Positions 22,681-35,703 of a stretch of DNA of 64,000 nucleotides are shown here, one piece after another. The notes beneath the pieces were generated by a model that searched no databases, was not told where the DNA came from, and saw nothing but the letters and a program-made list of their open reading frames with translations. Position 1 is the first letter of the stretch; each line of letters starts with the position of its first letter. A program made the translations under genes and the position numbers. The stretch covers positions 240,567,741 to 240,631,740 of the forward strand of contig CM041465.1 of assembly GCA_023213395.1 (NCBI GenBank), in the 5' to 3' direction. This DNA comes from Cycas panzhihuaensis (lineage: Eukaryota; Cycadophyta).

Positions 22681-25600
22681 CAAGCGATTCATGGTGAAGC
22701 ATAGAGGGATAAGGAACCCTCTACCTATACCTCAGCTTGCTCCATAGACATCCCTAATCCATCCCCTTTAGAAGAAGACCCTTCATCTCCTTCTTCTAAC
22801 CTCACATGCTTTACCCCTATTAGTGTTGGAAGGTATATCTACCTTTCCATACATAGTGATGATGAGTACAATGATAAGGATGTGGATTTCCCTCACCCTA
22901 TCTCCCTCCTTATCATGAGTAGGGGGCACCTCCTTTGTTCCAAGTCCCAATCTGGAACCCCCATAGTAGAAGAAACTAACTCTTCTCTTATGTCTCATGT
23001 CATCGCTCCTATTCATTAGGCGATCCTTGAGCCTTCCCCTTCGTCGCCCCCTGTTGACAACAAATTCTTAGAGCCTCCTATTGTCCCTTGTAAGGGACCT
23101 CTTTCAGACTCTTCCATGGAGTCCTTTAGGTATATCGAGTAGTATATCAACCACCATAGTCCCACTACTTCTATTTCCCCTCTTTCTTCGTATTCTTGAA
23201 GTGTGGTCATCCATGGGGTGGACTACTTCAAGGATGACGAAGCTCTACTTGAGTATTTGGCTGGCTCTGCACCCAATCTCCTTTCTAGTCACCATAACCT
23301 TGGTTACCATAAGGTCCTAGCTATTGGTTCTTCCCATGCTGACCTAATTTCATCTCCTATTCTTCCCCTTCCCATTGACTGAGCTCCCTTTCACTTCAAG
23401 GAGGGGAATGCCATGTGCATGGGGGTAACCCTGGACATAGTCCTCACCCCAAGAAAAGTCATTAAGATGGGAACGGAATGTTCTCCTGATGAAATAAGGG
23501 AGTATACCCTTCTATTCTAAGAGTTTTGATATGTTTTCATGTGGGACTATTCCAATATAAAAGGGATAGACCCTTTAATCATTACCCACAACCTTACCAT
23601 TATCCTCAGTGCTTGCCCTGTGCATCAAAAGCAGCACCCTCTTCAACCCAAGCTTTTAGCTGCAGTCAAGATGGAAGTTGAGAAACTCTTAAATGTAGGG
23701 TTAATCACTTCCATCGACTACCCCAAGTGGGTGTCCAATATTATCCCTGTTGCCAAAAAGAACATGACAATTTAGATATGTCTTGATTTCTGAGATATCA
23801 ATAACGTATGTCCCAAGGACAACTTCCCACTTCCCTTCATCAATTAGATCATTGATCAAACCACCAGTTTTGAAGTCATATCCTTAATGGATGGTTTCTC
23901 CGGCTACAAAGAAATTCAGATTTCTGCCGAAGACCATTATAAGACAACCTTCACTATCCTTATGGGGTACCTTCACCTATAAGGCGATGCCCTTCAGATT
24001 AAAGAATACATGCGCCACCTATCAAAGGGTAATGCAGTTCATTTTTCACGACCTTATCAACAAATCTTTGGAGGTCTTCATGGATGATATGATGGGTCTC
24101 TCACGTATTAGATCCCATCATCCTTCTAATTTGCGGGCTATCTTCATGCAATGTCGTAAATACCATGTGAGCCTCAACTTGCTTAAATATGTGTTTTCTA
24201 TGATAGCTGGCAAACTCCTTAGTTTCCTTATGTCAAAACAAGGGATCCAAATAGACCCCAATAAAGTCAAGGCCATCCTTGACATACTGTCTCCTAAGAC
24301 CCAATGACAGATTAAGTCGTTCTTAGGTAGACTTGGATTCCTTAAGCATTTCCTAGCAAATTTCACTATAAATACCAAACCTCTTACCAACCTGTTAAAG
24401 AAGGAAGCCCCATTCATTTGGTCTTTAAAGGCCCAACAAGCCTTCAAAGAACTCAAGGAAGCCCTCACTTTCACCCTGACTTTGGTACCCCCTCTCTTTG
24501 ATAGGCCATTCATTCTTTATACCTCATCTACCAATGAGTCCTTGGGTGCTATGTTAGCTCAAGAAGATGATTCAGGAATCGAGAGGGCCATCTACTTCAT
24601 TAGTCGCATTCTCATGGCTACTGAACTTAACTATTCTCCCACCGAGAAGGAGTGTCTCTCCTCTGTACATATAACCAAGAAGTACATGCACTATTTACTT
24701 AGGAATACCACTTAGGTGATCGTCCAATCTGATCCCCTACAATATTTACTCACTCAACCTAACCTGGCAAGTAGGACTAGCAAGTGGGCCATCCTCCTCC
24801 AAGAATTTGACCCCCAAATCATTAACAATAAGTCAAAGAAAGGGATGGTGGTGGGTGAGCAACTCGCTGACACCCCTATCCCAAACACTTTTGACATTCC
24901 CGTTAACAATTCTCTCCCTAATGAGCCTATCTTGGTTATTTAGGATTCTTCTCCCCATCTGCTTACTAACCATGAGTGGTATGGAGACATTGTACGATAC
25001 CTTGCCCAGCAATAATATCACCCTAAATCTAGCAACAAAGTTAGATCTCGTATTCAGGCTACTACCAGGCAGTACCTCCTTATGGGCGACATATTGTATA
25101 AGAGATCCTTCGATGGGATCCTTCTTCACTACATCAACCCCAATGAAGCAAACCAAATACTCTGTGAATGTCACAATGGCATTTACAGGGGCCACTTTGG
25201 GGGCCAATCTATGGCCCAAAGGATCCTCCATATGGGGTATTACTGGTCATCCCTCTTCAAGGATGCCCATGCTTATGCCTTCAGATGTCAATGGTGCTAA
25301 GAGCACGCCAACATCATTCACTTGCCTTCTGAGGCTCTCCATCCTGTTATATCTCCATGGCCCTTCTCTTAGTGGGGGTTGGACCTTATTGGAGCCATAT
25401 CCCTATCCTCTTCGTCATAGCACAAGTTCATCTTGACTGCAATAGAGTACTTCACTAAATGGGTGGAAGCTATTCCTTTAATTCCTACTCCTAGTAAGAC
25501 CATAGCCACCTTCGTCTACCAGTATATCATCTGTCGCTTTGGAGTTCCTGATGTCTTGATCACAGACAATCAAAGTCCTTTCTGTAATAAGGAGATGGAT

Positions 25601-26106
25601 GAACTTTATAAGAAATTTAAAATTTCTCATAAAACTTCCTCTCCTTATTACCCCCGAGCTAATGGCCAAGTTGAATCATTCAACAAAACCCTTATAACTA
25701 TTTTCTTTTTAAATGTGGCCCAATCTCAAAGAGATCGACATATTCAATTCTCTTCTGCTTTATGAGAACATTGCACGTCTATCTGTATGGCTACAAGAAT
25801 GACCTTTTTCTCCCTAGTCTATGGAACAGAGGCGGTTCTCCTATTGGAAGTGGAGATCCCCTCCTTATGAGTTTCTCTTCAAGGTCTTGTTGATGAGGAG
25901 TCTATTTTCCAGGCTTACTTCTTAGATCTCAAGGTCTTAGATGAGAAGCGTTTGACTGCCTATCAAGCAAACCTCGCTTCTAAGGCCAGGGCATGAAGGA
26001 CATATGATAAACACCTTTGTTTTGGCCCCTTGCATCTTGGGGATCATGTCCTCAAACTAGAATATCTCTATGACCACCTAACCAAGTTCAGACCCAAATG
26101 GGTTGG
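22681..26106 (+). pseudogene. Element A pol: linker, RT, RNase H, integrase (interrupted by E)
   Basis: The linker runs to about 23540. RT starts near 23650 (VEKLLNVGLITSIDYPKWVS). The polymerase box FMDD at 24077-24088 is intact, and IQIDPNKVKAIL lies in the connection. RNase H runs at about 24490-24950 (PFILYTSSTNESLGAM, ELNYSPTEKECL). Integrase has a zinc-binding region at 25080-25310 and the DDE core: Asp in GLDLIG (25382-25384), Asp in ITDNQ (25565-25567), Glu in NGQVESFN (25673-25675). Pol is cut at 26106 within KPKWVG by element E and resumes at 46097. Several in-frame TAG, TAA and TGA codons make it a pseudogene although the catalytic triads survive. Confidence 0.88.
26102..26106 (+). 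repeat. Target site duplication of E, left copy
   Basis: GTTGG, repeated at 46092-46096 immediately after the 3' LTR of E. Joining the flanks restores the element A integrase reading (KWVG then PFVILES), matching uninterrupted B at 54270-54310. Confidence 0.95.
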
Positions 26107-27179
26107 TGATCTATTTTTGGATCTTTAAATACTCTTAAAATATCTTATTTTTCATGTTTTTGGTCTTTATGTAGTAGAAAAATGCTTTGAAAAGGCTTAA
26201 TGGTCTTCATTTAGTAGAAAAATGCCTTTAGAAGGCTTAAAAAATGTTTAAAAATGTATTTCTACAAGTGCAACTAGGTGCTACTAAGGTGCTACAATTG
26301 CTACCCAGGTGCTACGACTGCTACTCAGGTGCTACCCAGGTGCTACGACTACTACTGCAGGTGCGGCAACTACTACCTGAAAAGTGAAAAATGGAAAAAT
26401 AATAAAAATAATAGTGATTTTGATAGTGCAAATTAAGTCTGTTTTGCACAAAATTCAAGGAGAGACTTTGCACATGTGTCCTCTACATATTTCAGGAGAA
26501 AAATCTCCAAATTGAAAGAATTTTATCAAGATTTCGTAAGCCATTTTGGAATCTATTGGAAAACAAAAAAATGGAAAACCTATTGCAAATAAAACACATT
26601 TAGGCAAAGATCTAGGGAGGAACAACAAGAAATTTGATAGAGAAATCCAACAGAAAAAGGAGGACGCCATAGCCATACGCAGTAGTGGAGTAAGATCTGA
26701 GGAGAGTTTCTAAAATCGCTTTCCAAAAAGAGAATGGCTCTAATGACTAAAATTCTATGTAGAGAGAGAAGAAGATGGAAGTGTAGCAGAATAAATCTAT
26801 TGTGGGGATCATGAAGGAGCCTGAAAGATTAAAGTTGCATCCGAGTGGAGAAGATAGCAGTAGCAGCAGTCCTAGAAAGAAACGGTAGCTAGATTTCTTC
26901 AGCAAAAAGAGGTTTTTGGTAATTGGCAACCAAAAACGCTTTGCAAACTTCAAAGACGAAGGTTCCAAAGAAGGAGAAGTAGCTCAAGGAGTTCCTAACA
27001 CTCAATTTCTCTCTCCCAAATTGCTATCGTAGTCCCTTGCATGCTCAATAGAGCACAAACAAAAGGAGTTTTATAAGAAAAATCTAAAATATCTTCAATT
27101 CTATGTAATATTATTATAAATTATTCTGGATTTATTTCAATTGGTTTAAGTTTTCACTTTCCCATTCAAATTCAGATCA
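26107..27179 (+). repeat. 5' LTR of element E
   Basis: Starts TGATCTATTTTTGG and ends TTCAGATCA; 1073 bp. It matches 44997-46091 along its whole length. It contains a minisatellite at 26270-26352. Confidence 0.95.
26270..26352 (+). repeat. GGTGCTAC minisatellite in the E 5' LTR
   Basis: Repeated caggtgctacgactgctac-like units of about 19-20 bp with shorter variants (aaggtgctac, cccaggtgctac). The same array with different unit arrangement occurs in the 3' LTR at 45163-45265. Confidence 0.85.
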
Positions 27180-27185
27180 ATATTT

Positions 27186-27197
27186 TGGTATCAGAGC
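27186..27197 (+). other. Primer binding site of E (initiator tRNA-Met)
   Basis: TGGTATCAGAGC, six bases after the LTR end, complementary to the 3' end of initiator tRNA-Met. Confidence 0.93.
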
Positions 27198-27349
27198 TAG
27201 TTTTCTTAAAACCCTTGGTAACTTAGGGATTTAAAAAAAAAAGAAAGAAAAGAAAAACCCTTGCTTTCATTGTGAAAGTTTTAATGAAAACTAGATATTA
27301 GTATTTGCTAACAGGTGAACCTTTAACTGAACCTCTTGAGAAAGAACAT

Positions 27350-28333
27350 AAACAGCGAAGGAAGATGGCTGATCTAGAGTAAAAGATGGAGGAAAGATTC
27401 GTGAAAATAGAGCAAAACCTTGACAGACTAACCCAACTTATAGTGCAACTTTTTCTTCAACAACCAAAGGCGTAAAGAAGGAAGAAGATGAACCGATGAA
27501 AGAGGAAATGAATGAAGAGCTGGTAGAAGACCAACAAGAAGATGAAGAAGATGACAATCCAGCAGTAATCACACATCCATTCAAGGTAGAGGCAAAACTT
27601 GAATTTCCCATCTATGATGGAATGTTAGATAAGGAAAAATTAGATGGTTGGTTGGACCAACTAGAAACATTCCTTTCCATTTATGGGTATAAAAAGTAGT
27701 AGAAAATTACTTTTGCTAGGTTAAAATTATCTAAGCATGCATTAGTTTGGTGGAATGCATACCTTAAATCCCATAATGTAAATAAAATTACTTGGCAATA
27801 ATTTAAAATCCTCATAAAGAAGCAATTTTATCCTATTGGGTATGAAGAGCAACAGAGAATTAAATGGCAATAGTACCGACAAGAAAGAGGCCAAAATGTC
27901 CAAGACTAGACAACAGAATTTTAAAAGCAAGCTGTTGTGTAGGGCATATCTTTACCAGGTAAAGATATCATGCTAAAATATATTGGAGGACTGCACTAGC
28001 ATATTCAGCAAGAACTTTAACTGTTTGAAGTTAAATCGCTCGATAAAGCTAGCAAGAAGGTGATTGCCATAGAAAAGAGGAACAAGAAGGCTTATGCTAA
28101 GAGGAAAAGGTTTGCACCTTAAGAAGGTAGCAATAAACCTGCCCGAGGAATGAGGTTTCCAGGTAAAGTTGGACAATAATCCATTAGGGGTTTTGGGAAA
28201 ATGAAATAAGCCAATACCACCCAAATCAAGGTTACTTGTACTCATTACAAGTGAGTGGGTCACAGCATAGAAGATTGTTAGTTCTTACACCCAGAGAAAC
28301 GACCCAAGAATAAGGGAAAAGGTAAAGTTAAAA
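27350..28333 (+). pseudogene. Element E gag
   Basis: The N-terminal part is a charged coiled coil (MADLE..KMEERFVKIEQNLDRL), followed by an acidic stretch (27496-27560). The gag domain follows with KLDGWLDQLETFLSIYGY, ITFARLKLSKHALVWWNAYL and PIGYEEQQRIKW. The nucleocapsid knuckle near 28230-28275 reads CTHY...VGHSIEDC, where the second Cys of C-x2-C-x4-H-x4-C is Tyr. Stops (mostly TAG/TAA at Gln or Trp positions) and frameshifts interrupt it, so it is non-functional. Gag would form the particle around element RNA. Confidence 0.82.
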
Positions 28334-28951
28334 TTGAAGGTAAAACTTAACTCTGTAGGTGATGAAAATATTTATGGCATTGAAGAAGCAAATGAGAAGT
28401 TGATGCTCATGGCTAATGCGGAGCCTAAAAATAACCATCAGCAAGTCGATCTAGAAATTAGAGAGGAGCTCTTCATGATAAGAATCCAAGTGAAGCAAAG
28501 CATGGTTGATGCCATCTTTGATGGAGGAAGCCAAAATAATTTAATCTTAGAAGCATTGGTAAAGAAACTAGGATTAAAAATGCATGCACATCCAAAACCA
28601 TATCCTCTTGGATGGTTGCAAAAAGATTCAAAGTTACAGGTTACTCACCAATGTAAGTTTAAATTTGTAATTTCTAAAAAATTCATTGATGAAGTTAAAT
28701 GTGAAGTAGTCCCTTTGGATGTTTGTCAAGTTGTGTTTTGCAGCCTATATCTCTATGATAGAGATGGATTTCATCACAGGATGTTGAGAAAGATTCAACT
28801 CATTAAGGATCGAAGATCATATATGATCAATGCATCAAATCCACAAAAGAAGATTTCTCTCATATCTTCCCAACAACTGAAAAGATTAATTAATACTTGT
28901 AGGAAGTTTGTGCTACTAATGATAAAGACAAAGGTGGAAGAAAATGAGTAA
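28334..28951 (+). pseudogene. Element E protease region
   Basis: Longest open stretch of E (about 205 codons). The protease motif FDGGSQNNLI carries the catalytic Asp, followed by LVKKLGLKMHAHPKPYPLGW and VPLDVCQVVF. This DGGS form with the HPKPYPLGW segment is usual in plant chromoviruses. It is fused to gag and pol in the intact family; here it is set apart by frameshifts. The last part (KTKVEENE) leads into the RT linker. Confidence 0.82.
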
Positions 28952-30350
28952 GCAGAGTCCTCAATATAGGCACTGGATAGGAAGTAAGTGTAGCAGATTG
29001 AAGGCCTAAGGAATAGGTACAATGACATATTCCAAGAGCCAAAAGGGCTGCCCCCTAAAAGGGCAATTGAACATGAAATCCAGCTGGTTGTTGATTCACC
29101 TTTGCTGAATCTTAGTCTCTACCGAAACTTAGTTTTGGAGAATGAAGAGACTAAGAGACAGATTCAAGAACTCTTGGAACAAGGAGTGATCAAGCCAAGT
29201 TGTTCCCCATGTAGATCACCTATTATTTTGGTGCCAAAGAAAGATGGAGGATGGAGAATGTACATTGACTACTAGGCTTTGAACAAGATCACCATAAAGA
29301 ATCGACATCCCTTACCATGGATAGATGACTTGTTGGACCAGCTACAATTAGCAAGATATTTTAGCAAAATGGACTTGAAATTAGGCTACTATCAGGTTTG
29401 AATCCGAGAGGAGGATACTTGGAAGACAGCCTTCAAATTGAAGCAAGGATTGTTCGAATGGTTAGTGATGCTATTTGGTCTGTGCAATGCACCTGCCACC
29501 TTTATGAGGTTGATGAATGAGGTATTAAGACCCTTCATTTATGACTTTGTAATTGTTTATCTATATGATATTCTAGTTTTTAGCCATACATGGGAGGAGC
29601 ACCTCCAACACGTTAAGCAAGTGCTCAAAGTTCTCTAAGAGTAGCAGTTGAAACTAAATCTGAAGAAGTGTGAGTTTAGAAAGCAATCTCTTATCTTCTT
29701 AGGTTTCGTGGTTGGAGGAGGAGAATTGAAGATTGACCCAACAAAGATTAAAGCCATTCTCAATTGGCCCACACCTAAGACAACCACAGAGGTAAGAAGT
29801 TTCATTAGTGTATGTCAATATTTAAGAAAATTTATTTTCAGATTCTCTCAAATTGCAGCACCTCTTCATGCATTAACGGGAGGACATGCAAAGTTTCATT
29901 GGGAGAATGAACAATAAAAAGCTTTCAAGCTTTTGAAGTAGAAAATTTGTGAGGCACCTGTGTTAGCTTTACCCTCACTACAGAAGCCATTTAAATTGGA
30001 GACTGATGCTTCAGGTTATGCCATGGGAGCAGTATTGAAGTAAGAAGGAAAACTGATAGCATACTATTCAGAGACATTTAATAGAGCTGTCATAAACTAC
30101 CTAACTTATGATAAGGAGCTCTATGCATTGCACCAAATAGTGAAGCATTAGAGACTCTATTTGTTGGGAAAAGAAGTGGTCATCCACACTAACCACAAGC
30201 CTTCCCAATTCTTGTAGACTTAGTCCAAATTACAATAGGCTAGGCACATGAAGTGGATGTCCTATTTACAGTAGTTTCACATTATGGTTAAATACAAGAA
30301 AGGAATGATGAATAAGATTGTAGACTTGCTGTCCAGACCTCCTCAACAGT
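28952..30350 (+). pseudogene. Element E reverse transcriptase and RNase H
   Basis: RT runs 29040-29920: [64 protein letters not shown]. The polymerase box is YLYD instead of YLDD, so one metal-binding Asp is lost. RNase H runs 29930-30350: [43 protein letters not shown]. Stops within QTQSKLQQARH-like positions are TAG at Gln codons, and TAG replaces Trp in KHWRLYLLG. Non-functional. Confidence 0.9.
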
Positions 30351-31694
30351 AAAGTATTTCTAGTTTATTGGTAGCTATGCAATTTCAACCTTTCTGCCAT
30401 GATGAATATGTTGATTTGTATTTGAAAGATGAGGCATTCAAGCCTATCTTTGAGCAGCTATAGTAAGGAAAAGTAGTTGTTGATTTCCAGTTGAAAGATG
30501 GACTTCTTTGCAAGCAAGATAAGCTTTGCATTCCAAAGCATGCAGACCAAATGAAGTGGATAAGAGAAGCTCACACCTCTTGAGTTGCAGGATACTTTGG
30601 AGTGGTAAAGACATTACTAAACTTGTAGCGATATATGTATTGGCCAAATATGCAGTAAGATATAACTACAATAGTATGAGGGTATACATTATGTAGCACA
30701 TCAAAGCTGGCTAATAGGAAGTTTGGATTGTACATTCCACTTCCTGTTCCATCACAACCGTGGGAAAGTATCTCCATGGATTTCCTGGGAGGACTACCAC
30801 AAACCAAAAATGGTATGGATTATTTGTTTGTAATTGTTGATTGGTTTAGTAAAATGGTGATGTTGATTCCCTGTAAGAAGACACATACAAGAGAAGACAT
30901 AGCTAGATTATTTTTCCAGCATGTTTGGAAGTACTTTGGACTTCCCAACTCAATCATTTATGATCGAGATAGCAGATTTTTGAGTCATTTGTGGCAAACA
31001 CTTTGGGGAATGATGGATACGAAGCTAAAGATAAGCACAGCTTTTCATCCTCAAATTGACGGCCAAACAGAAGTTGTTAATAGGACATTGGTACAGCTAT
31101 TATGAGGATACAATGCCAAGCATCCTAAGACTTAGGATGAAAGTCTCCCATACTTGTAATTTGCATTTAACAGAGCTATCCATAGCTTAACCAAGAAATC
31201 ACCATTTGAGGTATGTTTGGGATTTCTACCTATAAGTCCTTTCAATCTAGAATTCTCTACTCAATTTTTTGCAGGAAATGGAAAGGAGGAAGAAGGAGAT
31301 GAAAAGGCACAAAGATTCTTGGAAAGAATCAGATAAATCCATTAACAGGTAGAAGAGCAGCTTCAAAAATCTCAACAGAGATATAAACAGTGATATGATG
31401 CACATAGAACTAGCCATTCCTTTAAGGAAGGAGATAGAGTTTGGTTACACCTCAGTAAGAAAAGATTGCAAGGTGAAGGCAAAAAGTTAAAGCCTTTATG
31501 ATATGGTCCTTTTACAATCTTGAAGAAAATTGGAGAAAATGCTTTCCAGCTTAAACTTCCAGAATTCATGAAGATGTATTCCATAGTGAATGTTGAGAAT
31601 CTGAAGATGTTCAAGCCATCCATGTTGGATGAAGATGAAGATGAAGTTCCACTCTTACCAAATCCAGAAGAGTTACGAATAGAGAAAGAGGAAC
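30351..31694 (+). pseudogene. Element E integrase (cut by C near its end)
   Basis: Integrase with the DDE triad readable: Asp in ISMDFLGGLP (30770-30800), Asp in IIYDRDSRFL, Glu in DGQTEVVNRTL (31060-31090). The C-terminal part has YDAHRTSHSFKEGDRVWLHL, YGPFTILKKIGENAFQLKLP and an acidic stretch (MLDEDEDEVPLL, 31620-31660). Element C enters after GAAC at 31694. Joining 31694 to 44806 keeps the frame (EEPMQNDCILQKK), which proves the insertion point. Stops make it dead. Confidence 0.88.
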
Positions 31695-34237
31695 TGGACG
31701 CGCTGCTACGGGATAGCACTTTGGTGATAGGCGCGGGGAGATGGTGGCGAAAGCGGTGGGAAGTGGAACCTACAAGGCAAGCAACTACCAGGCGCCCGTC
31801 TTGGCCGGAGGCCGAGTTCGGGATCTGCAATGGAGTATGGCTACTCTTGGGTGACCCTTCACCGCCTTGAGCGAAGGCGAAGATACGTGGGGCAGAACCC
31901 GGGTTGACACAGGAGTAGGCCCCTCCACCCTTGGGTGGCGGAAGGGAGAGAGAAAGAACCTAACAAGGATAGGCCAAGAACAATCCTATGCAATCTAGCA
32001 AGGGTATCTGACGATCACGGGAAGCAAAGGCGCTCATGGCTAGGAAGAGGGAGGAAGGGTAAGGAGAAGAAGACTCCTACAACCTTTCCTACGAATAACA
32101 AAAGTACATGCAACAAGGCAAACAAATTGCAAACTAATACAAAGGCAATTTTCCTTTTAATCTTTCGATGTTCTAATTACTAGGAAAGGAATAAAAGGTA
32201 AAAAAGCAGGGTGCGAAGGGGACAAAGCGTGCACACAGGCGAAAGCGTGAGAGATGGCGTAGCCTTCTGAGGAGCACCCAACCACTCATGGCGTCTGGGA
32301 TGTGAAATGTGGCGGCGGCGAGCAGGGCTTCCTTACCTTCCCGGGAAAAGTAAATGCGATCAAGGAAGGAAAGAAACGCTAACTAGCAAATGAGATAGCA
32401 TAAAATATGACACACGAGGGACGCTTCTGGGTGGAAGGGGCAGCAGGCAACGTTCTCCAAGGCGTCCAGTACTGTAACAACAACGGTCTCCCTCTGAGGG
32501 AGACACCTATATGCAACACAAAGATCTAGCAATATATGTCTAACAACATAAACGAGAGTCTAAATGTACATGCATCAATGTTAGTCCAATAAGGAAAATA
32601 CCAAGAAGAACGATCCAAATGAAAGGAAACAACAAGGTAAGCCTCGAGTGGCCTCACCGCATAAATGGTGCCCAAACCTCTCCCCAAGAGCCACGGGCAG
32701 CAGGAGAAAGTCAAGACTCAAGGCCGGAAAACTACTGCAAGAAGGGGCAAGAAAGACCCAAAGACACCCACGGGGCCGGATGCTACGGAGCAAACCCGCA
32801 ATCGGGAGCAAAGGCAAAGCCACGAATGGTAGTTGAGAACTACGAATGATTCCCAAACTGAGCAAGGGGTCCCAAATCAGTGACGCAACTCGTGGCAGTA
32901 TTTGGTTTAAGCGACCTGGAGTCTCTAAACCCTTGTTTAGATGGCCAAGAGCAACATGAGGCGAGAGGAAGCTTTGGAGGGCTTGGAGCCACTCGGGAGC
33001 GTGGAAGGTGGTACTGGAATCCACCCGGCTCCTCTCCCAAAGCCTATGCAACCCCTCACGCGCTCTGCAAGAAACGCAGGCAAGAGGCAAGAGAAAGTGG
33101 AGCAGCAGTCCTCACAAAGGAAAGAGGATCAAACTTCAAGCAACAAACATGAACAAATGAGTTGGGCAAGAATATTGCAAAGAACTTAACAAAAAGTAAA
33201 GAGTACCTGGGAGGAAGAGGCAAGGGGCTTGCCTCAGCCAAAGGACAATGAAGGAGGGCTGGAAAAAGCGGCCCGGATCTGGAAGCAGAGCGGGTTTGAG
33301 GCCTGGCTTCACAGTATGATGGAGAACACACCGCAAACGTAGGGCTCATGGACCGCTGGATAGAGGCCAGGCTAGAAACCACTTCAAAGGAGCCCTCTCC
33401 AGGCGCTGAGGGGTTGAGAGAATGTCTCAACCGAGTCAAGGAGAGTGGTATGTATGAAGAGTGCAGTCCGGTTGCAGTGACGGAGGCAGCGAGCAAGAGA
33501 GAGTTTTCTTGAGAGTAACTTCCAAAGTGAGTAAAAGATCCAAAAGTCCTTAGAGAATGAGCCAAAATGTGCTTAAGTACTAAAGGAAAACCCTAAAGCG
33601 TGCGATTAGGGCCTGGTGGAAGGAAAAAGCGCGAACCACGTGGCGGTTCGCAATAAATCGAAATTGCCACTTGGATTTAAAAACAAGCGAGACAGTCGTC
33701 TGGCGGAAATTTTAGCGGTGCTGCGAATATTCCAGTGATCGCGAAAATTCGGTGATGCCGCCAGATCACGGCAGATGCCGCGAAGATTACGGTATGCACC
33801 AGAGACACAAATGGGGCCATGTGGGGTCGGTAGGGGCAAGCGGTAGAAAAGGCTAAAGGACAACTAAAACACCCACCGGAGCAAACAAGCCAAGAAACGG
33901 GCCACGGGAGCGAAATGGGACCCCAAATGAGGTGGCCCGACTAACCAAGCGACGATGAGGCATCACACGGGTGGAGGTGGCGCAAACCCGGTGGGTCCGA
34001 GGAGAGAGAGGAGGCGGATCACGGGGAAATGTCTGGTCACAGGTGCCACACTCGCTAAGAGTGTGCCCTGCTATAGTCGTCATAGGCTAAACATAGGTGT
34101 GGACGACGACCGGGCCCTACAAAGTCATACGCATGCAAATATGTGGCAGACAATCGGTACACAAAGTGATGATAATGCTAGAGACATACCTGCACTTACA
34201 CAGTCGGTGATTCAGTATCCATTCCGGGCCGGAAACA
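31695..34237 (-). repeat. 3' LTR of element C
   Basis: On the minus strand it begins TGTTTCCGGCCCGGAATGG (right edge 34237) and ends at 31695 in CA. It matches 42289-44801 along its length, with short indels concentrated at GC-rich words. The left edge was set by aligning CTACGG...GATAGGCG with 42310-42336. Long ORFs inside it (for example 32581-33090 and 33056-33565, minus) lack motifs and are not conserved in frame between the two LTRs. Confidence 0.85.
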
Positions 34238-34699
34238 CGCCTTATGGCGTGAGCCTCATAGCTCGGGCGATGCGATGGCGAATCTTTGGCAACACAACTG
34301 TCGATGCATGTGTATATAGATATATCAATCAAGATCGGATCGTAGGCAAGGCGGCGGCGAGTGTCGTGGCGGGCAGCGTGGATCTGAAGCGGTGGAGACA
34401 ACATAGGGCCATGAGCCACTGAAGCCGTGGGAGAAAGAGAGGCAGTGAGGGGCGCCCCACCACAATGAATGCAAAGGAGCATGCGGGACCACATGGGGAA
34501 CAAATGGTGGGTACCATAGTTTTACCTCGTTAGCAACCCGATTTGGTGCGAGCAAATCATGCGGAGGCGACCAACTACCGAGGCTTGGGCGACGGAAGGC
34601 CAAGCAAGACTCGGGGACGGTCGGCGAGGCGGGCAGTGGCGCTCAAGGATGAGGCGAACAAGGCTATGCCTCGGCATTGAGAGCCCGAGGGATATCTTG
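34238..34699 (-). other. Element C: region between second RNase H and 3' LTR
   Basis: About 460 bp. No clear polypurine tract is seen next to the LTR, where the minus strand reads CCATAAGGCG before TGTTTCC. No antisense ORF like those of D, A and B is present here. Confidence 0.5.
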
Positions 34700-35010
34700 G
34701 ATATCAAGCGGAGAAAGCAGGCGAGGAGGGATCGGCGGAAGCAAGAGTCCTCAGTGAGGGCATCGCCCGGTGACACTGGGTGAGATGAGACACCACAACT
34801 TGAGAGTCGCAGAGCAAAACAATGGGTCCGTGATGGAAACGAAGGGCATCGGTAAGGGCTTCGATGGCGGTGTATACTCGGCTTCATTGTTGGTAGCCTC
34901 CGGAGGAAGATCCCAGGCGGAGGAGATCATAACTGGAAGGGTCGGAGAATCCACCTTGTTGGTGAAGGAGCGAGTTCTGCGCCCGGCTTCGCCGTCGGTA
35001 AAGATGTAAA
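34700..35010 (-). pseudogene. Second RNase H domain of element C
   Basis: The minus strand reads CVYIFTDGEAGRRTRSFTNK with the first catalytic Asp, then PPEATNNEAEYT with Glu. After a one-base frame change it continues IEALTDALRFHHGPIVLLCD, then SQVVVSH with the next Asp. The three acidic positions of RNase HI are kept. It lies about 700 bp downstream of the integrase stop, as in element D, and would be a separate ORF or be reached by recoding or splicing. Given the suspected sequencing errors in C, the frame change may not be real, so this copy might be intact. Confidence 0.75.
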
Positions 35011-35703
35011 CGCACATAGGTGACACAAAATCCAAGCAGATGATCAGTGATGAAGGCAACACTTTAGAAAACAGACAACAGGTGGCCGTCAAGGGTAGGA
35101 GGACCTAGCAATGAGGTAACCCGGTGAGGCCACGCAGATGAACATGGATGGACAATTCGGCAGAGGAAAGCACGGGCCTCCGAGGGTCATATATAGGACC
35201 ATATGATTGTACCCCCCTGAGGACAAGCTTCCAGGATGTATGATGACATGATTTTGATATGTATATATGCATGGGGTGAGTGTTATGTTGTGTAGTAGGT
35301 GATTCATGTTATGAACATTTTATTGTATGATGCACACGTTTCCTTCCATGTATAACCACACACACCTAAGGGCACACACACACCGCAGTGGAGGGCGACA
35401 TGGAGGTGTGAGGTTAGGAAGCGAGGCGGCATACATGCCTGCAGGAGAGGATAACGGGATATGAGAAGGAAACGTCAGACAGGAAAGAGGGGCAACAATG
35501 CCCCAAGCGTCCTCCGGTTGGGAGATGCCCAAGCGAGAGGACCAAGGTTCCCAGGAGGATACGGAACGCGGGTTCGCGGATGGAACCCAGAGAGACAAAG
35601 CGGGTCCATCTTAAATAGCCATTCTACACGTAGGGAAGAATGGGGACAACCTAAGATGGTAGTTTAGGCTCGTTTTGAGGCGGGCGAGGGGATCGCCGAA
35701 GGG
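35011..35703 (-). other. Spacer between integrase and second RNase H of C
   Basis: About 690 bp. It includes a stretch (35640-35690) matching the post-pol sequence of A and B (GAGCCTAAACTACCA). No domain recognised. Confidence 0.5.

Noticed and set aside
32581-33565. Long overlapping minus-strand ORFs in the GC-rich block
   Set aside because: They lie inside the 3' LTR of C. The matching ORFs in the other LTR shift frame and there is no domain.
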